The notes beneath the pieces are model-generated. The model worked only from the letters and a program-made list of their open reading frames with translations, did not search any database and was not told where the DNA came from. This document shows positions 23,901-34,067 of a DNA stretch of 64,000 nt, one piece after another. Origin of the DNA: Seminavis robusta. Taxonomy: Eukaryota; Bacillariophyta; Bacillariophyceae; Naviculales; Naviculaceae. The position numbers were made by a program, and so were the translations under genes. The first letter of the stretch is position 1, and the number at the start of each line of letters is the position of its first letter. Location: the NCBI GenBank assembly GCA_903772945.1, contig CAICTM010000413.1, positions 1 to 64,000 of the forward strand, given 5' to 3'.

Positions 23901-24688
23901 TGCCAACTAACTAGCTAGCGAACCCATTACATGTATCTCTTCTACTTTCAAGAGTACATAGCTAGCTAGCGCTGGCTACAGGAACGTCCGATTTGAATGC
24001 ATCGTCGGCATCGTACGGTGCTGTTGCGATTGGTACGATTTTTGAATGTACGTAGCTCGTTCTTGCATTCAAAAACTAACGGCATCGGGAACAGAATACT
24101 TCAAAATTTGACCTCACATTTTTGGGTGCACCCGGTACTCACCTATAGTAAAATAGTACAAATAACACGTTTCAGGTAATATTCAAACTTTCTCCTCGCG
24201 AAAACCAAGATTCCATCCACCATCGAATTGTTCCATTAGCTCGCAACATCCACCGTGTGTGTTAGAGAGCTCATTCTCTCCACGCCTGCTGATTGCATTG
24301 CCCTACAACCATACATTTATCTACTCCATATAGTGTAAGGAATACAGTAGTGTATAGTTGTAGGGCGATACAAGAAGCAGGCGTCGAGATTTATCGGTCA
24401 GAAGCAGCCGAATCGAAAATTCGTCGCTCCTTCTGCCACAACAAAGAAAGATAACAGGCCGATCAGATATGGTGGAATGCTCGACAGCTACACCTCGGCA
24501 CTACTAATAGACAGAGGTCCTGCACTGCTAGTAGTCTCATTGGGGTAGCTAGCGACGATTCCAGCACACCTTTAGCAGCAGCCATCGATCCTTTGTTGTT
24601 TGTTGTTCTTTCGCGATAGCACCGTGTAAAAGAGTGGGTATTATTAACAGCTTATCGCCGGCTTAATTCACGTGGCCCGACACCTTAA
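20968..24688 (+). mobile_element. Kolobok-type DNA transposon with TTAA target duplication and terminal inverted repeats
   Basis: The element is bounded by TTAA at 20968-20971 and 24685-24688. Immediately inside are imperfect terminal inverted repeats: GGTGTTGGGCCACG... at 20972-20999 and the complement of GGTGTCGGGCCACG... at 24657-24684, with 23 of 28 positions matching. Total length is about 3.7 kb, with one transposase gene in the middle. TTAA duplications are used by Kolobok and piggyBac; the transposase is of the Mutator-like/Kolobok DDE type and not piggyBac-like, so Kolobok is favoured. The left end sits in a further copy of the CTGCCGAGGT... repeat, so the insertion is younger than that repeat block. 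The uninterrupted coding frame suggests a young, possibly active copy. Confidence 0.8.
21341..23893 (+). CDS. Kolobok/Mutator-like DDE transposase (850 aa)
   Basis: Single open frame from the first ATG. An acidic N-terminal region is followed by a Cys-rich zinc-binding module (CPRADC...CC...C...C, residues 117-148) and a helical region. The catalytic core shows VDGGYDMAWQQKG (D275), KVCGQC...HYC, SGSMEAALALELV, a second Asp in HLCCDDDSS (383-385) and NANESFNSLATWFAPK (E576). This is the order seen in the Mutator-like transposase domain that Kolobok elements encode. Near residue 710 is a zinc knuckle (CPFCGRAGH...C), and the C-terminus is strongly acidic. It would bind the terminal repeats and excise and integrate the element at TTAA. 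The stop codon lies inside a CTAGCTAG motif. Assignment to Kolobok and not to a MULE rests mostly on the TTAA ends. Confidence 0.85.
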   Translation: METPNTSNRCNYWRVTPAAESAKLASKDGDWNLHGSGNVSTRTRHNGAGRPNYERLEYGEEIDDPTAPEFVEDPAMEEATTEEENEEQTGPTFNTKPHERVILETEQLSNCFRKMACPRADCVGKLRLKIHNCCIASSFKLECTNDYCDYTYDSDKPSTTTMNAGCNDKIERSTDYGINILYTLVNIANGNGGTEAAKILGILGLPNDTTMKSRSFRNIEERLAPAILELKDEVVRENLIEEVRKSSSNEQDFLDWMAALNDPDDMLKDKMPFVDGGYDMAWQQKGSGHLRNSVSGHGAIVGALTRKIISFGIKSKVCGQCQAWVKKHADSEPDDRPPVPEHYCTRTHDPKDSSGSMEAALALELVVDLFRDSKVIMRHLCCDDDSSIRADLQWSNANYKLNNQTDVLPKVKITKGKNKGELQDRPDKGKLPGDIPEPNFVADPNHRRKQLTGELIRLDLSTVEKKKGMCRMDSIRIGKNFAYFIRTLQQIEEGQFESRGKAVLDHHFDNHTNCGPWCLRSKETPEEQKKSKKVYRTLEDESGAELYSLLDTIVAKYITLARLKELAHGQDTNANESFNSLATWFAPKNKVFASTRSLENRLGMAVCIHSIGYEQFYTRLLFKLGINMTDGISHFLGIVQRNREKQQAKKKTNQYKIVRKKRKNDKLSNATIDYKTKTAKGLGVYDSGINMAEVTMDDLRTRTPVRKKPKKAKQYCPFCGRAGHVSKKAKKSCLHAGKSDMEAPPIFCRQTGKKLADIVAEASPQGPTSAAASLPANEVTPLRAAEEDDDVVAQDLLALEDDGAHDLAGLEEMPLNTMVPGTEHLAQLDDDTSDEEDLDSDEEDNPSNAI

Positions 24689-24897
24689 GGAACATTTTCG
24701 CTTATCACCGCTGGCCGGTCGAAAAGTTGCTGCAGCCAAAAACGAAGACAACCAAAACCAGCGCATCTAGTAGGGTGATACTAATGGGCGAGAAAATGTG
24801 TTCTGAGAGCGTATGTACACAACCTTTTAAAGTATCTTTATCAGACTACTCCGAATCTCTTTTTATATTCATGCATGTGTCCAGTGGTGTTAGCTGT
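23894..24897. other. 3' non-coding part of the Kolobok element and adjoining spacer
   Basis: The stretch to 24684 belongs to the transposon: several CTAGCTAG motifs directly after the stop, then a local inverted repeat around 24300-24370 (CCCTACAAC... paired with ...GTTGTAGGG). From 24689 to 24897 is the short spacer before the ChlH stop codon. No gene is seen. Confidence 0.6.
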
Positions 24898-27013
24898 TTA
24901 AACGCCTTCAATTCTGTCCTCCACCTCAGCATACAACTCTTGCAATCGTTCAATGTTCTCATCCGATGTGTCCCAGTATCCACGCCCGTTGGCTTCCAAG
25001 AAGGTTGTAACCATATCACGGAAGGCGTTGGGGTTGGTGTCCAACAGTTTTTGTTGCATCTCGGGGTCATCAATGAAAACACTGTTGGCATCCTCGAAGA
25101 CGAAGTTGTCAACCTCCCCAGCAGTAGCAGACCAACCCATGGTATTTCGTAGACGCTTTTGGATTTCACGGACACCTTCGTATCCGGTTGCAAGCATACC
25201 GTCGTAGAATTTGGGGTTCAAAAGCTTAGTTCGGGCATCGAGACGAACAGTTTCAGCAAGAGATCTCACTTGGGCATTGGCGGTTGTTGTATCGGCCATG
25301 AAGGACATCGGCTTCTTCTTGTCGTCGCGGAGTCCTTGAACGACCTTGGTGGGATCAGAATCGTAGTAATGAGACACATCCGTGATGGAAATCTCCGAAG
25401 AATCAAGGTTCTGGAAAGTTACATCAACCCTCTTCAGAGACGACTTGAAGAGTTCCGCCTGTTGTTCCATCATTCCAGGCTTGTCTGCGTTGAAGGCAAA
25501 TCCCTTTCGTGTAAGGAATTGGTCCTGCAACTGAGTCTCGTCCTCCCATCCACCGTTCTCGATAGCAAGACCAACGTTGGCACTGTAGGAACCCGCAGAA
25601 TTGGAGAAGACACGGCAAGCGGCGTCACGAAGAGACACACCAAGTTCCTCGGCTTGCTCAAGAGCGTGCTTGCGAACAAAGTTTTGCTCAAGAGGCTCGT
25701 CGGCTTCAGCGGCCATCTTGATGGCGCGATCCATCAAGTTCATTTGGTTGATGAACAAATCGCGGAATACACCAGAACAGGAGACAACAACGTCGATACG
25801 AGGACGGCCAAGTTCCTCGAGAGGGATGAGCTCCACCTTGTTGACACGTCCCAGGGAATCAGGCACAGGCTTGACACCAACCAATGCAAGGACTTGAGCC
25901 AAAGATTCGCCATATGTCTTGATGTTGTCTGTACCCCAGAGAGTGAAGGCAATGCTCTCAGGGAACTGGCCATCGTTGTCATCAGACAATTTCTCCAACA
26001 ACTTCCTGACCACATCTTGAGAGACTTCAACGGCGGCTTGTGTGGGAATGGCAGAGGGATCAAGAGCGTGCATGTTACGACCAGTGGGCAACACATCTGG
26101 GTTTCGGATGGGGTCACCACCGGGAGCAGGCATCAAGAACTCTCCGTTCAAAAGTTGCATGATTCCTCCGAGTTCCTGGTTGGCAACAACTTGCTTCAAG
26201 CAGAATTCAAGGTACTTGACGACACCAGTCAAACGCTCTTCCTGAACCTTGGGGAATCCGGCATCAATGATAGCTTGTGTCCATGGTGATTTCTTGCCCA
26301 TCATGTTTCCGAAGAAAGAACCCATATCGTCGAACATGGTGTTGACCTCCTTGATGCGTCCATCAGAGTTGGTTGACTGGTCGACAAGGGCACGAACAGC
26401 AGCCCTGGAAGCTTCTGTGATCTTGGTGTTGAGCTCGACGTCGTCAAGAATACCAACGTTATTTCCTCTGTAAACCTCGTTAATATCACGACCAACAGAA
26501 GCAGCAATCACTCGTGGGAGACCTTCGATTTTATCCTCGGGTCTGTCAAGTTGAGCAATGTTAACGAGGGTAGCAATGGCTTCTTCAGCAGTAGGTGGCA
26601 CACCGACTGTGTGGAGACCACAGGGCAACAGCCGACTCTCAATTTGCATGATCTCAGAGTAGACCTGACCAACAATGTCATCACGGCGTTCCGCAGTATC
26701 TCCCTTGGCATCGTAGCTGTCCAACGCGGGGAGGTCCACATCCTTGTCGAGGTTGCAAGAGTATGCTGTCGACACAATGGAGTTCACGATGGCAGGACCG
26801 CGAGCTTCGTTTTCTCTGAGACCTTGGTACGATGAGATCAACTCCTTGAGTTCCTTCAAACCCTTGTACAGTCCAGCGTTTTCGGCCGGAGGTGTGAGGT
26901 ACGAGACAGTCGCAGAGTACGAACGTCTCTTGGCGATTGTGGCCTCAGAAGGGTTGTTTGCAGCGTACAGGTACGCCGAGGGAAGAGAGTTGATGAGACG
27001 ATCGGGGTAGCAA

Positions 27014-27060
<47 letters not shown>

Positions 27061-29422
27061 GTGTGTTCCAAAATGGAGGACAGCATCGGCCTGGAAGATC
27101 TTCTCGAGGTATGTGTAGTAGGCAGCGAAACCATGATGGGGACTGGCAGACTTCGCAAAGAGAAGACGCATCGGATCACCTTCATATCCGAAAGAAGGCT
27201 GTACACCAATGAAGACGTTTCCGAATTGCTTTCCGTAAACCACAAGGTTCTGTCCGTCAGAGTTCAGGTTTCCTGGAGCAGGACCCCAGTTCTCCTCGAG
27301 CTCTTCAGCGTAAGGGGTCAGCTCGTAGTACTCGTCAGTGCTCATTCGGTACGCAACATTAAGCTCGGGGGATGAGATCCTGGCTTCGGGGTCGTTGAGG
27401 ACAGACTCCATGATTTCTGACTTGTCGAAGGGAGCATCACCAATGTCATATCCATCTGTCTTCAACTGCTTGAGGACAGCCGCGATGGAATCAAAGACAT
27501 CGAGGTAGGCAGCTGTTCCCACATTACCCTTATCGGGAGGGAAAGAGAAGATTGTGACGGCAATCTTCTTGTCAACGTTTGGCTTGGTACGAAGGTTGGC
27601 CCACTTGAGGGCACGGTCGGCCAACAAGTTCACACGGTCAGCGAGTGGCACACTTCGGCCTGTAGCTCCCTCACGTCCAGCAAAGATGATGGGTTCAATG
27701 GCACCATCGATTTCGGGCAGAGACACCTGAAGAGCCACCTGGATAGGGTGCAGACCCAATTCAGACGACTGCCACTCTTCGAACGACTGGAAAACAAGAG
27801 GGACGGCACACATGTAAGGACGGTTGAGCTTCTTCAACACCTTCGAAGCCTTGTCGTGATCCTGAGAGGCGGGGCCTCCCACAAGAGCGAAACCAGTCAG
27901 GTTGATAACGGTGTCGACAATTGGGTTTCCACTGGCATCGTAGAAGAAATCCTCAACGGGACCGGAGAAGTCCAGACCTCCAGAGTAGATGGGGACAACT
28001 CTAGATCCACGGCTCTCAAGTTCAGAGATCAAGGAGACGTAGTGTGTGTCATCCTTGGTGTTGATGTGAGACTTTTGAAGGATGATACCGACAGTTGGCG
28101 CAGTCTTGACATCAATACCAGCATCAGGGCAGAATTCGTTGTTGTACCACTCAAAGTACTTTGCGCTATTCTCAAAGACAATATCAGGGGCGACAGGGTG
28201 CCAGATGGCCTTGTCGGGGAGCAACACTGGCTCCTCGGCAACAACTTTCTCCTTGCCAACCATTGACTCCTTGATGGGGCCGACATAGTCCTGTCCAACC
28301 ATGGTGATAAGGGATTCAAGATTCTCGGGGGATCCTGCGAGAAGTTTGTGCCGTTGAGTGTAGTCTTGAATAGGAGCAAAGCAGTAGTGATTGGCAAAAC
28401 AATAACTTACCTCCCAACCAGTATTGGAAAGACATCATGAAAGTTCGGGCATCAGCAGCCTTGTCACTAGGAAGGAACTTGAGAACCTTTGGAAGAGTTC
28501 GAAGAAGCTTAAGCATACCCTCCTCGAAGGATGACCCGTCTTCTTGCTTTTTCTTTTTCATGAAGTCAGCGACGACACTCTTAGATTGTCCCAAGTTCTT
28601 CATGGTGAAGCTACCGATTTTGTTCATACGCATAACTTCAGGCATGGAAGGGAAAACAAGGACAGCATCCATCCGCTCACGTTGTGGTTGGACGACTTCG
28701 ACGACCTTTTCGGCAAGTTCCTGGACGAAGATCAGGGAACCAATGAAGACGTCGGCATCTTCAACATCCTTTTTGAATTGATCAAAGGCATCATCGTTTC
28801 GCAATTCTTCCAAAAGGTAACCAACACATTCTACAGCCATGTTCTCGGAACCAGCATTGATTCTCTTAACAGCAGCAGTCATGGAAGATTGATATTGACT
28901 TTCCAAGACCACATAAACGATCTTCATGGTAGGACGGTCGCCTGGGTTTTCCGGAAGCACACGGCGGTTTTCAGAGTTGGAGGCAGTGAACATGCCTCCT
29001 CCCCCAGCAGGTCCCGCAGCGGTAGGATCCGAGACGACCATGTTCAATGCGGAAGAGCTCTGGATGGCCTGGGAGTTCGCTCGCGCGATGGAAGCCCTAC
29101 TGGAAGAAATAAAGGTGGCCGCATTTGGTTGCCATCTGTAAAAGAAAATCAAAGAGGTGGATGGAGCAATATAAGATAACATAAGAGCCACCACACGATC
29201 GCCACCACTCGATCACAAAATCGGTAGGCGCCATCACATCGAGCCTTCTTCGACAGCCACAACAAGCTCCAAGGGACGTTTCTGATGGCCTAAAGTTCGA
29301 GTTGATGGCCCACTGCCGACCGAAACATCACTTTGATGTCAAGCACAAAGCTATCGCTACACTTACGCTGTGCAAGCCCCAGCTGCAAGAAGAGCAACGG
29401 CTGTTGCCTTAAAGTTAACCAT
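24898..29422 (-). CDS. chlH: Magnesium chelatase subunit H, plastid (1,405 aa)
   Basis: Exons: 29422-29367, 29135-28411 and 28334-24898. ChlH binds protoporphyrin IX and, with the ChlI and ChlD ATPases, inserts Mg2+, the first committed step of chlorophyll synthesis in the plastid. The first exon codes the signal peptide ([19 protein letters not shown]); the cleavage site falls at the splice join, leaving Trp at +1 (CTA|WQPN), a permitted variant of the diatom ASAFAP import motif. The mature protein has the N-terminal DUF3479 region ([16 protein letters not shown]) and the long CobN/Mg-chelatase domain, including [20 protein letters not shown] and [17 protein letters not shown]. Total length is close to the usual ~1,380 aa, and no breaks are seen. 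Two short introns lie near the 5' end and the remaining 3.4 kb is one exon, as in many highly expressed genes. Confidence 0.97.
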
Positions 29423-31110
29423 TTTATCTATCAAAGAATGTAAATTGTGAGAAGAACAAAAGACACACCACGGGTTGTTGCTTGTAGAAGTCCGTCTATT
29501 GGTGTGAAGGGTAGATAATGTGAATGACAAGGAATGCGCAATCCAAAAGAGGCAGCAAGCAAGTTGAAGTCTCATCAGATCGACCTCCCAGGCACTTCCT
29601 CGTGGCAGAACACGTATGTGTTGACGGGATTCCGCATCCGTGACTTGATCTAATTTGAAGCCAATTTGAAGAAGAAAGAAAACTGCATGTCTTTGGCCTT
29701 GAGGACGGACGGCAAATGATCTGTCTTTCGCTGACGCGGAGGGCAGAAGAAGAAAGCAACAGGTTTTGCAGTGTCTTTCGCCTTGAGGACGGACGGCAAA
29801 TGATCAGGAATCCCATACAGTAGCTGGATGTGTGATGGCTGTCGCTACTGTAGTGTGTCGCCGGCTTGTTGATGGGCGAGGTATATCTTTGGCTTCCTTG
29901 GCGAAACTTGCCGAGCTTCTGCGCTGGTTCTGCCATTGTTTTCCTCGGAAGCGAAGAAGCTTGAGGGTGAACAAAAAAAGATATCTCACGGCGCTGGCAT
30001 GGACATCAGATTCTTTGAAAGTGGCAGAAATCTTTGCTGCATTTTCAACTTTCGGCCAAACTGACCGTGCTTCTGCGCTGGATTCTACCGGTATCATTGT
30101 TTCTCTTGAATTGAAGAAGTTAGCGGGTGGACAAAACAAGATATTGCAAGGCCCTTTCAGACTTTCTACGGTATGAATAGAGTCAACGGGTTACAAGGAG
30201 TCAGCTGCAAAGAAAATGGTTGAAACAACATCTGAGTCGAGTCCTCTCCACAAGCAAGTCGGATCTGCGAATCTGGGGTGGTGGGAATCCCGTGGGTTTA
30301 CCGGTAGCTGGTGAAGATCAGGAGATATTGAGATGTCGAGCGTCGTCCTCCCAGACTCTGATTCAGCAGGCATGAAAGGGGTTGCCTTGGAGTATCTCTG
30401 GTGGTACACCGACTGGCTGCTTAACCTTTCCCTTCTCTTTGGTCGGTGGGACGTGTTGTGCACTGGTTATTGCATTCCCGAGGCCAAATTCATGCGCTTT
30501 GCAAACCAGAAGAAGTTTCGCATGCAACAACCAACCACAACTATCCTTGAAAACAGCATGATTTGATCCTATTAATAGCTAGCCACCGGTAGGGGGTTGA
30601 GGCAGCAGCCTCTCAGAACCGGTTTGCTCTAGTTTTTAGACGAACACTCGCTGCCCAACAAAGGCCAGTTTAGTCTGGCAGGAGTGTTCTCAAACATCCA
30701 CATAAAAATCCGTCATGTTTATGGCACGGTACCTTGTAGTGGTACCGGTAGGATAGCACAGGCCTTTGAATGTCAAGCTCATCAGAGCGGAACCTGCGAT
30801 AATGCTAGCTAGGGTGAAAATAAATACGGATGAAACGAGGACTGCTCTGTAGGACACGACTTTCGGTACCGATAGTAGTTCTGTGCCGTATCAATACTAG
30901 TAGTGTATTTTGACCAAAACCAAATTGATCCTCGCTTTCGCTTCTTTTCTAATCCTAGGTAATAGCGGTCGTTTTGCGTGGTGGTATATGACACTTTTGC
31001 ATGCCACCACCAAAGAGCAGTTTGCCACCGTGCTGATCGATGAGTTAGCTTCCATGGGGACGAGTGATGTTAAAAGCGGCTAAAGAAGCTTACTGCAGCA
31101 ACACGGTGTT
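29423..31110. other. Intergenic, with two sets of local direct repeats
   Basis: About 1.7 kb between the ChlH start and the PP2C stop. A 33-bp direct repeat with one mismatch occurs at 29689-29721 and 29773-29805 (contains GAGGACGGACGGCAAATGAT). A looser ~80-bp duplication is at about 29908-29985 and 30060-30146 (both contain GCTTCTGCGCTGG and a GTGAACAAA/GTGGACAAA stretch). Palindromic GGTACCGGTA and CTAGCTAG motifs are scattered from 30570 to 30900. The short open frames lack coding character. The ChlH promoter must be at the left end. Confidence 0.6.
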
Positions 31111-33418
31111 CTAGAGTGCTGATGGCGGCGGTGGTCCCCATGCAGGGTCCACCTTGTAGCTCCGAGAGGCGGGCTGCAAATCAACAATCAAAACTGTCAT
31201 GTTGTCACCTCCGATGCCCTGTGTGGCTCTGGGGTCATCGCTCAAGATAGTGTTCAACATTTCTTCGCCAATCTCTTTTGGCTCCTTCGTGTCTATACGT
31301 TCCCGAACAAACTCAACTGCTTTTTCATTTGTGAGACAGTCCCAAATGCCGTCACATCCGAGGATAAAGAATTCATCGTTCGGCTGCAGCGTAGCCCTGA
31401 TTTTTGAAGCAGCAAAAGACCAGTTAGATGAGCGATTCAATTCCAGTCTCAAGACGACATCAAAAAAGCAGATTGGTGCTTACTGAAGGATATCTGGCTG
31501 GGCAGTGATCATTTGATCAGCGGGTGCTATCCCTGGCACTTGTTTGTACTTTAGGTCACCAATAGAACGGGACAAGTTCAGATTTCCATTCACCCTGCCA
31601 AATCGATTCACGAAGCCACCAGCACTGTTGATCCGATTCATTTCGCGTGGTTGTTGAGGTTTATGATCAAAGCTCAAAGGCTCCGCCTTGCCACCCTCGC
31701 GGCATAAAACTCCTCTCGAATCCCCAGCATTCGCAACGGTCAACGTCATGTTCAAGAGAACAGCGACAACAGCAGTACACCCAGCATGGATTGGGTGGTC
31801 CGGGAGATTGCATATCTGAAAATTCAACCCATGAGCTCATTGGGTCTAGAAACAGGGAACACGAACGCAGATAACAGACGTACCAAACGACCATTCTGCA
31901 GAATTGAAGGTGATGAAGCTGAAGGTCCGGTGTGTACGGGTGCCTGTATCTGATCGGCTGGGTCGGTACCATCAGCTTTGCCTGCGTCTGTAAAAAGGGG
32001 AGACGTTAAGCATCCCTCTTCACAAAATACAGAATCTACGTGGAACTCCCAAACCAGAAAACTCCCAAAACTTCACTCACCTTGGTCTGCAACCCGGATC
32101 ACCATTTGCCCGGATTGATCGTTCATGTTGAGCAACCTTTGAAACATCACAGTAACTTTATTGGTGGGAATGGCAGGATCAGTAGCGGAGTTATCAGCAG
32201 TGTCGTTCCCAACGACCTGAATAGCGCCGTCGTAAGGATTGATTTGTACATCGTCGCTGCTCTCCTCCTCCTCTTCGTCGATGCCTTGTTCCCGAGCCGC
32301 TTCTTCCTTTCCCACCGCCTCGTCACTGTCGTAATCTTTGTCCGACTGCGAACCACTACTTGTTGAACTGGTTTCATCCTCTCTTTCTTCCTGTTCTTCT
32401 TTTTTCGGTTCATCAGAAGAAGAAGACTCCCCGGGTGTTTCAGTGGGTGGAGTTTCGTCGGTTGCTGGTGAAGCGGAATCGGCAGCAGAGTCTGTGTTTT
32501 CTTCAACGGTGGCACTATCTGTAGTTGCCTCGCTTTCCTCTTCAGGCTTTCCTTCTTGTGAACTCTCCTCTGTTTCTTGGGTGGTATCGCTTTCAGCGTC
32601 CTTTTCATCGCTGGTGTTAGACTCGGACTCAATAGTTTCACTAATAGGAGTTTCGGCTGGGGTTACCGCTGGTTGTGCGGGTGGTGGAGGAGGCGGAGGT
32701 AAAACGTTTTCAGCGGCTCCCCCGGCAAGCTCTGCAGTATTTATGATTCCAGCACCTTGTGGGGAAACAACAGGCTTGACAGGTGGAATAGTACCAGCGT
32801 CCCTGCGTTCGGTTGGTGGTGCTTTTTGTGTTCGCAATCGAATAATTTCATCTCTTTCAAAGCCAGAATAGAATAGATTGACAAGCACCAGCGTAAGCAC
32901 ACTACCAAACGAGACTTTCGATCTGTAACCGATGTATCATACTACAAATAATTTTGTAGAGGGCAAGAAACCCATCAACAATAATTGAAAGACAAGACTT
33001 ACCTTCGCGTCGGGTCGTCAATCATGCGGTCCAATGCGTGAAATGTGTTAATAAGTGCTTTTCCAATGCCAGTATTTTCGGCAACGTCGGCTTCTTCATC
33101 GTTTGTTGTTTCTTGCCACATTTCTTGCTTGGTCAAGACAGAGACCATATACAGCTGACAAAAGCGTGCCACTTCCGGTCCACCGTGGCCATCAAACACT
33201 CCAAAAACTTTGGCTTTTGGTATTTTCTCTTTATCTTTTATATAGGGTAACCCCGGCGGATACGGCACTGTGGTCTCCACGACGTGTGCATCTTCCATGG
33301 ACTTTCGCCAGCCTTGCATGTCGATGACAGAAAACCGGAGGGGCCGCACCGGACAGTCCATGTCCTCACCCCATTCCTTGTATTTTTCAGAGGCTGGAGT
33401 CGACAGATAGGTTCCCAT
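31111..33418 (-). CDS. PP2C-type protein phosphatase, PPM1G-like, with a large acidic insert (659 aa)
   Basis: Exons: 33418-33003, 32922-32081, 31987-31884, 31815-31484 and 31396-31111. It is a metal-dependent Ser/Thr phosphatase. The N-terminus MGTYLSTP carries a Gly2 myristoylation signal and resembles the MGAYLSxP start of animal PPM1G. PP2C motifs in order: GWRKSMEDAH, VFGVFDGHGG (metal Asp), a break, AGCTAVVAVLL, VANAGDSRGVL, LSRSIGDLKYK, FILGCDGIWD and GGDNMTVLIV. Between the second and third blocks lies an insert of about 300 aa, very rich in Glu, Asp, Ser and Thr, with a Pro run; PPM1G proteins also carry an acidic domain at this position. One hydrophobic stretch (VSFGSVLTLVLVNLF) begins the second exon. 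Its start is divergent from the CDPK at 34068 across 649 bases. The substrate is unknown. Confidence 0.9.
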
Positions 33419-34067
33419 TGTTGTTGTTGTATTGCTGCGTCAGAGGAAGCGTATTGAGGCTTTTTGGATGTGGCAAAGGGTTGTGCTCAGCTAGAAAGAC
33501 TGCGATGAGGCACGGTTCAATCACCAATTTTTCCGGGCAATGCCGATCAGCCAGCGCCACAGTGTCGCGTCGAGTCTCTTCTAACCACTGATGGCAAGCT
33601 AGCTAGATAGTGCTGACCAAAGGTGCTCTGAACCTCAAACCAACAAAGCAGAAGGAACAAACAAAGAGATGACAAGTCCTACAAAGATAGATGAGTACAG
33701 TACAAAAACGGAGGCTAACAGCGTCGCATGGTTGTGACGACAATGGCCGAAGCACATGCAGCATGATGAGAGAGGAAATTCGCACGGGGCCTCCGCGCAC
33801 GCGGGGAAAGTCTTTTTCTGGGGTCAGGTGTCACAACGGTACTGGTTTTAACCTCTCGTAGGGATAATTTCAATCGCATTTTTACAGTGTTCAAAGCGGT
33901 TTTTAACTGGTACCTGGTACTCGTACGGATCTTGTTTCTGACACCAACGCGAACAACTGTGTGAGAGTGAAAAGCAACGACCATGGCACAAAATGTATTT
34001 GCCGCTGGACTTTTCCTCCGATTGAACAAACAGTGCTCTGGTAGCTAGCTAGCCATACTTGACGACA
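33419..34067. promoter_or_regulatory. Divergent intergenic region between PP2C phosphatase and third CDPK
   Basis: 649 bases that must hold both promoters. CTAGCTAG motifs lie near 33598 and 34041, just upstream of the CDPK start. No repeat array or RNA gene is seen. Confidence 0.5.

Noticed and set aside
20968-24688. piggyBac identity for the TTAA element
   Set aside because: piggyBac also uses TTAA, but its transposase lacks the Mutator-like VDGG...NESFN arrangement and the N-terminal zinc module seen here.
29496-30566. Several 80-145-codon open frames between ChlH and the PP2C gene
   Set aside because: They overlap one another on both strands, coincide with local direct repeats and have no recognisable domain or splice continuity.
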